Assembly (NCBI GenBank): GCA_937925475.1
Contig: CALEWH010000005.1
Span: 1-26,614, forward strand
Source: an uncultured Clostridia bacterium
Lineage (GTDB): Bacteria; Bacillota; Clostridia; Christensenellales; UBA1242
Direction of reading: 5' to 3'
Length of the DNA: 26,614 nt
A program made the position numbers and the translations under genes. Of this stretch, positions 24,401-26,614 are shown piece after piece. A model generated the notes under the pieces. The model was not told the origin of the DNA and made no database searches. It was given only the letters and a program-made list of their open reading frames with translations. Position 1 is the stretch's first letter; every line of letters starts with the position of its first letter.

Positions 24401-25842
24401 TAAGAAGCATACAAATAAACCTAAAAGGTTTTAATAGTACTTATGCATTTGAAAACTGTCCACTTCTTTCCACTGTTACATTTAGTGACGAGCAAAGTCA
24501 ATATGGTTTTGAAATCCAAGAAGGAACATTTATAAACTGTCGCTCAATCGAAAGTTTGACCTTGCCAAAAAATGTAAGTTATATAGGCAAGTATGCATTC
24601 AAAAACGACACAGGTCTAAAAGATGTTACAGTGCGCTTTGATGTGCTAAAACTAAACTCAAATTCGTATTTGCAAGATGCACCACTTTACATTAAGACAC
24701 AAGCATTTGAAAACTGTACTAGTCTTCAAACCTTGACCTTTGATGGAGTATGGGGTTATGTAGATCCTAGTGGTGTAAACAATAAGGCGCATACAAAATG
24801 GCGTTATGACGGATATTATTTGACAAGAGAAGGTGAGTATCCTGACACATATTCGTCATTGATAGCATTTGGCGATAAAGCGTTCTTAAACTGCACAAAT
24901 TTGAAAAAGGTCAACTATCTTGTGACTACTGCTTCTAGCACTGGATATGAGATATATAAGCCATCGGGCGATGTTTTGTGGGCACAAAACTTCTTTGAGT
25001 TTGACGCTGGCAATGCACAAGATGGCAGTTCAAACTATGACAAATATTATTCGTATCTAAACAAGATGCCTTTGACTGATCAAGACATTCAAGATAGGCT
25101 TAGTGCAAATCCGCTAGCATATGGTGGTTTGTTGTACATCAAAGAGTCGAATGGTAGCAGTGCTACAAAAGCGGTTACTGAGATTACTGAGCAAAACTAC
25201 TCGGGTCACACCGAATGGGCAGGCTCAGGCATAACAAAGGTAAATATCGCTGGCGAAACTTGCGAAAATGACAGTTTGTTTGCATTTACAAATTGTAAGT
25301 CGCTTACATCGTTCACTTCTAAAAACCTATACAACCTAGGCACCAAATTGAAAGGTTGTACAGCGCTTGAAGGCATAACACTTACACCTACACAAATACA
25401 AAAGGGTGTAAAGATCAAAACTTATAGTAACGGAAATTATATCGTGTATCAAACAGACAGCTCATATGACAACAAAACTTGTCTATGGTATGTAAAAGGT
25501 GACACATATGATGACACAGGTCTAGGGATTGATGTTATTCAAAGATTTGCATTTGCAAACTCTCAAGTGACAAATGTTACCTTGCATAGCGTAAGCGTGA
25601 TTAATGTAAATGCTTTTGCATATTCGAAAGTCGAGTCACTTACTTTGATGAGTAGTAGCAATTTTGCTATTGACCCTGCTAAATATGACTCCACACTATC
25701 TGTTCCTACATCGAGTATCATTGTGGAAAATGGTTCGGTCACACTAGATGGCGACAATGATAAACTAAGCATACTTAAAGATGTAAGAAAGATCTTCACA
25801 ACATACAGCACAAATGGCTTTACATATCATGTTTGGCTATAA
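15478..25842 (+). CDS. Giant BspA-type leucine-rich-repeat lipoprotein
   Basis: One unbroken frame of 3454 residues. The signal peptide ends in FAGC (lipid-modified C26), followed by a Gly/Ser/Pro-rich linker (27-47), so it should be anchored to the outer face of the membrane. Most of the rest is irregular BspA/TpLRR (LRR_5) repeats of the type L-x-x-I-x-IP-x-x-V-x-x-IG-x-x-AF-x-x-C, for example IGKYAFKNCAKLESV. A non-repeat beta-type region lies at about 470-640, a Cys/His cluster at 640-696, and four divergent SL-DWF-type inserts near 760, 943, 1268 and 1500. There is no C-terminal LPXTG or membrane helix. Relatives are surface adhesins or host- and particle-binding proteins; the ligand here is unknown. 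ATG 15478 has GGAG six bases upstream; the ATG at 15475 is also possible. Confidence 0.92.
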   Translation: MKKNKFLKLLVALGLTTVSAVSFAGCGPQSSGGGNKNPGGTEPGSEEQHSVSFKVKNDAVVYIKNQSYGDVDLDDVTLPADARAISVEMTSFDYIRKLTIPKNIEQIVDNDGIPCDDDYLRQCFRFDFAGGTPEEIVVQAGNPTFAMKNGCLYYNDILLVATRSVTQNKTMEIGSNIAQSAFDGLNLDELKLYNLIINFDKFDTENYALQNFISELSDRNIVLPNLTINVNAKEYSQNNFTFNADRLRVQNLVVNGDAYINLSLASAQSIAFSEGVTGYSVKMYEQSDTLNIAVPSTINSSSNVYCGSHINFQLNCSHYEFCKNQIYALMGLDESVSYKNIGLMDRVETENNSSIIFAKSPTNQERLMAKVYENFYIEYTEIEDEYGNMKEVVELVGYFGTDDEELYIPDKVEGKEVIRIGFTKSELYTGYGYKQPNITSFAKLSLPKTIKYVDYEEGGEDYAFGEIEYRGTTTECKTIKSQLSKLLQYAGNGSLIKCSDGDIKFGSVVTINSTYSFNIDGVSYTMNADWANNNFEISYVGSYKGKQKQGKVHFISDEDYKYIFDNDSIEKGDRGKLVIYDFKLYDKTGNNFDIVELYLSRVMAYDEELDVNYFDLSMGVGNDYYIPATSRLAYNGSIEHEWEEIIDITPSCSQAGQKHTGCKYCDASQDDYTEIAKLDHNMIANIGSNFGHCEHCNEYLLGNFDRSQGTLTFAKNDGYQNYRNEITTLVLPADSKYDKFVFENNASELFPNLQNVYVDSLNDWFKCSFSSALQNPLSKGLSLNIKNDNNEYVPLTSLDINLSDYTDSNSNVCLDYMFYGCTSITSINLYTSSYSYAYVQSGTFANMPNLDSINISSGNVRFYEGAFAGCTSIATIENISTANDSTISEILALNPNAKIKNLTVSDSSVDGSKYGRVDNVYIRSSSCTITSPFNATAFYVDSLDDWFRATLSDSCARFSNNNFSLYAKNDENYERVQGTVNLPARESFGKGAFSFEGITHLVFQSYYGRYAVTDANAFAYDIPQITAPVSLVKYLTFNTDILNISADTAGTISTVLEGMRQSTYGETNTLTSTFKEVRLDSSIDSISANTFAGKTALTKINLNNVKNIYSNAFKDSGIREVGSSNKVTVVGASAFENCTKLATFDLSSVNSVADNAFKNCSLLVVGDLGNIKSIGKYAFAGIGKLEGVLDLRLVTSCDATSFEGAKIEEVVFNEYNESFGIIPLKKLTIKSCNNTLNLSSISVEGLELHLPSMSNTTVSGGKGLNWKVYFEGSINDFASVNWSDAFGTIYLNNNILSDITIENVDKIGTIFSNSNITSLTIKNAKTISSYAFQNCRLLTNVNIKNTDTSKVSLNYTFKGCVALDTVKLSGQFGLDSQVFDGCGDLTTLSMPLATKTSGTATSVFGSLGTVQNLTLSSDLINSLNSETNLSLNVVNLNIEKYVATTLYNFAVSVSGNVTIGDGITSVSGLGKSVLSSVTFPSSVTSVKISSTFADENTIFNYNCDLNTYAQINQNIDDRFNCARIVKIKNGETYENIPNVISLTNVTSIAPNAFRNITNITSITIPDTCVSLGENALKGMSALVTLSIPSGCSYYNNSYSSASVFAGLDSLQSLSLPSQGIAISSLFGGNIPNNLKTINIVSWSQNSNGNKYIPVYMFSGVGASISFDSDYAEIGIEAFKNSSLSTISLPSTLISIGDSAFEGCTLSTITIPDSCTSIGKYAFKNCAKLESVIFDGFSKAKTFGVSAFNGAQSIKSTQIITSDNTLSIGKTKWLTSVFKSNNVNDLLTGDCNPTYFSKNLILNGQEVTDITYTSDMGEVAKVSSFAFVNVASIKTINLSNASQIGNFAFYNCDKMESLKVNLTGEISGYAFAMDEDKTSVLKKVDIHCGALLMSNALQNHTSEITEAYVGNENYGDFDNLLQGATKLWKAEIASKTGYNFDNTFTNLQYVTFKVFETKTMSMSGSRRVVSPNIKSISFVGGGNLSIGSGVFADVNKLYRLQFGNMTSSSSNLQISSINSYAFTNCAKNLYELFNSTSTNMSSLSFYTSENYATSASSSLLVVEKDWESVYFKHTSDSDEYYELVDFREDNKTSYAFKDTVTSVISEWDGNTVSLGKIKVVGDRLFGKKYLKDNKYVARNSTITNITISPRIASETNFNCVFGSINTATYEEGTTSIVGFGSTYGDGDSSIKSIVLPSTLKSIGANAFKGCGTSLDSVTFYNNSTSAIETIGNSAFEGCLQLTNVDDIIVNATSIGESAFAKTGITSLSIPSTITSIPKNAFFECKSLANVSGFDHITSIYRDAFNGTALSSVSLGDLTVYSKTAFNNCANLTSFHFGSLPYGSSVDDASAKWFEGCTALSTITSTADGTASGLYAKANTLYSKNTADNSSVLVRATNGTKFYENGNVIVEFGTISEYAFSWLDGSVKEFTFPASLTKIENNAFYKSVVEKLVFDNVKSIGNSAFSGSNIAVITNTSDLTYGGIKFGESLTELGTSAFYNCKNITSVVLPSSLKSLDGNMFKNSNITSIDLGGVTKIYLNAFENCSLLSSISIPNTVTEISQEAFKNSGLSSIIFASDAKIGTIEKKVFEGTSLVSITLPDSVSTISTDAFKDCLLLESVTANNIIDIKSFAFNNCAKFASFVSSTLQVLNDDAFNGCGALTSIDLSKVQTIGARALKGTAIKSADLSSVRSIGESAFENANDLLSYTLNSNTLWTSVGARAFKNTGLTGTITLGERLATIGENIFEGVVGVNKFVTPYLSKDDAHYSLSYFFGSAPNSLDTLQITGIYSGTGYVNTTLDYADLDDTNINKLILSQYVKNIVDTGTTKYIRQNDENKYVHTFQELRYEGNIIAWVQVKHEISDAPAQITENIYCENTLMDGEVSITGSNVKIAKGKFYKYNKNLVLTLSGVEVEESAFEGSSISSLTVSDSTIYARAFRDTKLTSLICIGTTFENKTTSSDALKTEKGSQFADNTLLRSIQINLKGFNSTYAFENCPLLSTVTFSDEQSQYGFEIQEGTFINCRSIESLTLPKNVSYIGKYAFKNDTGLKDVTVRFDVLKLNSNSYLQDAPLYIKTQAFENCTSLQTLTFDGVWGYVDPSGVNNKAHTKWRYDGYYLTREGEYPDTYSSLIAFGDKAFLNCTNLKKVNYLVTTASSTGYEIYKPSGDVLWAQNFFEFDAGNAQDGSSNYDKYYSYLNKMPLTDQDIQDRLSANPLAYGGLLYIKESNGSSATKAVTEITEQNYSGHTEWAGSGITKVNIAGETCENDSLFAFTNCKSLTSFTSKNLYNLGTKLKGCTALEGITLTPTQIQKGVKIKTYSNGNYIVYQTDSSYDNKTCLWYVKGDTYDDTGLGIDVIQRFAFANSQVTNVTLHSVSVINVNAFAYSKVESLTLMSSSNFAIDPAKYDSTLSVPTSSIIVENGSVTLDGDNDKLSILKDVRKIFTTYSTNGFTYHVWL

Positions 25843-25884
25843 TACTGTGATCTAGTCAGTTTGTGTACTAAAAACAATAAAAAC

Positions 25885-25914
25885 AAAAAACTAGGGGTAA
25901 CCCCTAGTTTTTTT
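25885..25914 (+). terminator. Terminator of the giant lipoprotein gene
   Basis: AAAAAACTAGGGG (25885-25897) pairs perfectly with CCCCTAGTTTTTT across a TAA loop, with a run of seven T at 25908-25914. Confidence 0.93.
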
Positions 25915-25928
25915 ATAAATTAATAGAA

Positions 25929-25955
25929 AACACAAATATTTTATATTTTTGTGTT
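25929..25955. repeat. AACACAAA inverted repeat before the second lipoprotein gene
   Basis: AACACAAA (25929-25936) is inverted at 25948-25955 (TTTGTGTT) with an 11-base gap. The longer AAAACACAAA (25927-25936) also recurs as a direct copy at 25997-26006. The three copies bracket the -10 box, so an operator role is possible. A weak AT-rich hairpin is the alternative. Confidence 0.4.
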
Positions 25956-25983
25956 AAAAAACCAATAATAAAATAAGATTATG

Positions 25984-25992
25984 TGTTATAAT
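25984..25992 (+). promoter_or_regulatory. Extended -10 promoter of the second lipoprotein gene
   Basis: A perfect TATAAT (25987-25992) is preceded by TG one base upstream (25984-25985), an extended -10 element. No good -35 is seen at 17-18 bases. Confidence 0.55.
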
Positions 25993-26017
25993 TAGTAAAA
26001 CACAAAGGAGAATAAAA

Positions 26018-26614
26018 ATGAAAAACAAACTAAAAATCGTTATGACAAGCGTGTTTATGATGTTGTTGTTTGTTGGTGGAAGTCTTGGTATTTTGGCTGG
26101 TTGTGGAAAGAAAGCGAAAGCTACTACCTACAATTTTATTATGACAAATGCGACCATTCCACCAGTTATGGCGACTCTAAGCTGTTTGGAAAACGAAAAT
26201 CAAACATACATGTGGTATGGAAGAAAACAAACATTTGCTAATGTTTCAAAACTTGGTTTTGAAATGAACGACACCGAAACAAATGACAATGCTGGTGTTG
26301 ATGTTTCGGTCGTAAACACTATGACCAACAAAATGATGGATTTATATAGCAAATCCAATGGAAAAGCCAAGTTTAATCTTTATGTTACAGACTATGGCGT
26401 AGAAGTTGCGTATAAGATGTTTGTTGCAAATGACATTCCAGAATCAAACTATCATGTATATCTTATGGAAGATGGGACAGGGGCATATAGTTCGTTTAAA
26501 CAAGTAAACACAAAAGCTGAGTTTGACAAACTTGTAAACAAAATGAACGATGACCTTAAAAGTGTAAAGGCTGGTACTTATAAGTATACAACTGACAATA
26601 TTAAAAATATTACA
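26018..26614 (+). CDS. Putative lipoprotein, truncated by the contig end
   Basis: The frame stays open for 199 codons to the last base, so the C-terminus is missing. A basic start (MKNKLKIV) and hydrophobic core lead to a perfect lipobox LAGC with lipid-modified C29. After processing the sequence runs GKKAKATTYNFIMTN, with a mature region rich in Asn, Lys and Tyr. I do not recognise a family. Notable stretches are ENQTYMWYGRKQTF (about 62-75) and NLYVTDYGVEVAYKMF (about 127-142). AGGAG (26006-26010) is seven bases from the ATG. It follows the giant lipoprotein in the same direction but has its own promoter and is separated by a strong terminator. It may be part of a surface-protein cluster continuing off the contig. 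Confidence 0.85.
   Translation, partial: MKNKLKIVMTSVFMMLLFVGGSLGILAGCGKKAKATTYNFIMTNATIPPVMATLSCLENENQTYMWYGRKQTFANVSKLGFEMNDTETNDNAGVDVSVVNTMTNKMMDLYSKSNGKAKFNLYVTDYGVEVAYKMFVANDIPESNYHVYLMEDGTGAYSSFKQVNTKAEFDKLVNKMNDDLKSVKAGTYKYTTDNIKNIT

Noticed and set aside
15478..25842. CRISPR-like or satellite repeat array in the giant gene
   Set aside because: The repeats are protein-level and diverged; I see no uniform direct DNA repeats with regular spacers.
1..26614. tRNA or rRNA genes, insertion sequences, integrases or phage genes
   Set aside because: I looked for them and saw none: no transposase or integrase motifs and no recognisable cloverleaf or rRNA sequence. The only RNA element seen with confidence is the T-box.

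Overview
The window is an AT-rich, Gram-positive-type bacterial contig end. The evidence is a T-box leader on tyrS, strong AGGAGG-type ribosome sites, many short hairpin-plus-T-run terminators, lipoprotein signal peptides with glycine/serine-rich linkers, and a minimal SufC/SufB-like gene pair. TGA is used as a normal stop, so this is not a Mycoplasma-type code. An uncultured gut-type Firmicutes/Clostridia is a reasonable guess from gene content; nothing here fixes the genus. The first 48 bases are Illumina library adapter, not genome.

Layout: (a) 49-1695: the first codons of a minus-strand gene running off the contig, its divergent promoter, then a tyrosine T-box and tyrS. (b) 1726-4497: a three-gene ABC-2 export system (ATPase plus two permeases) behind a leader with competing hairpins. 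The first permease is broken by a one-base shift at a T8G4 run. (c) 4522-6561, minus strand: an alpha/beta hydrolase and a DegV-family lipid-binding protein. (d) 6588-7377: a divergent intergenic region with a GAGTAG inverted-repeat cluster, then a membrane-tethered XRE-type regulator. (e) 7408-9992: a TrmA/RlmD-type rRNA uracil methyltransferase overlapping an MFS-type transporter. (f) 10063-12749: two flavoproteins coupled by an ATGA overlap. (g) 12807-13493: a small membrane protein with a C-terminal zinc ribbon. (h) 13624-15247: a SufC-like ATPase and a short SufB-like scaffold, matching the two-gene minimal SUF (SMS-type) Fe-S assembly machinery. (i) 15478-25842: one uninterrupted frame for a 3454-residue BspA-type leucine-rich-repeat lipoprotein. 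(j) 26018 to the end: the start of a second lipoprotein, cut by the contig edge.

Most of the window is housekeeping (tRNA charging, rRNA modification, Fe-S assembly). The accessory part is cell-surface: the giant repeat lipoprotein, its smaller lipoprotein neighbour and the ABC-2 exporter. Two genes, the hydrolase and the XRE regulator, lack a Shine-Dalgarno and have their -10 box exactly six bases before the ATG, which predicts leaderless mRNAs. The most useful second looks are the giant lipoprotein, the frameshifted permease, the ABC leader, the leaderless pair and the minimal Suf pair. I did not find a clearly new multi-gene system.
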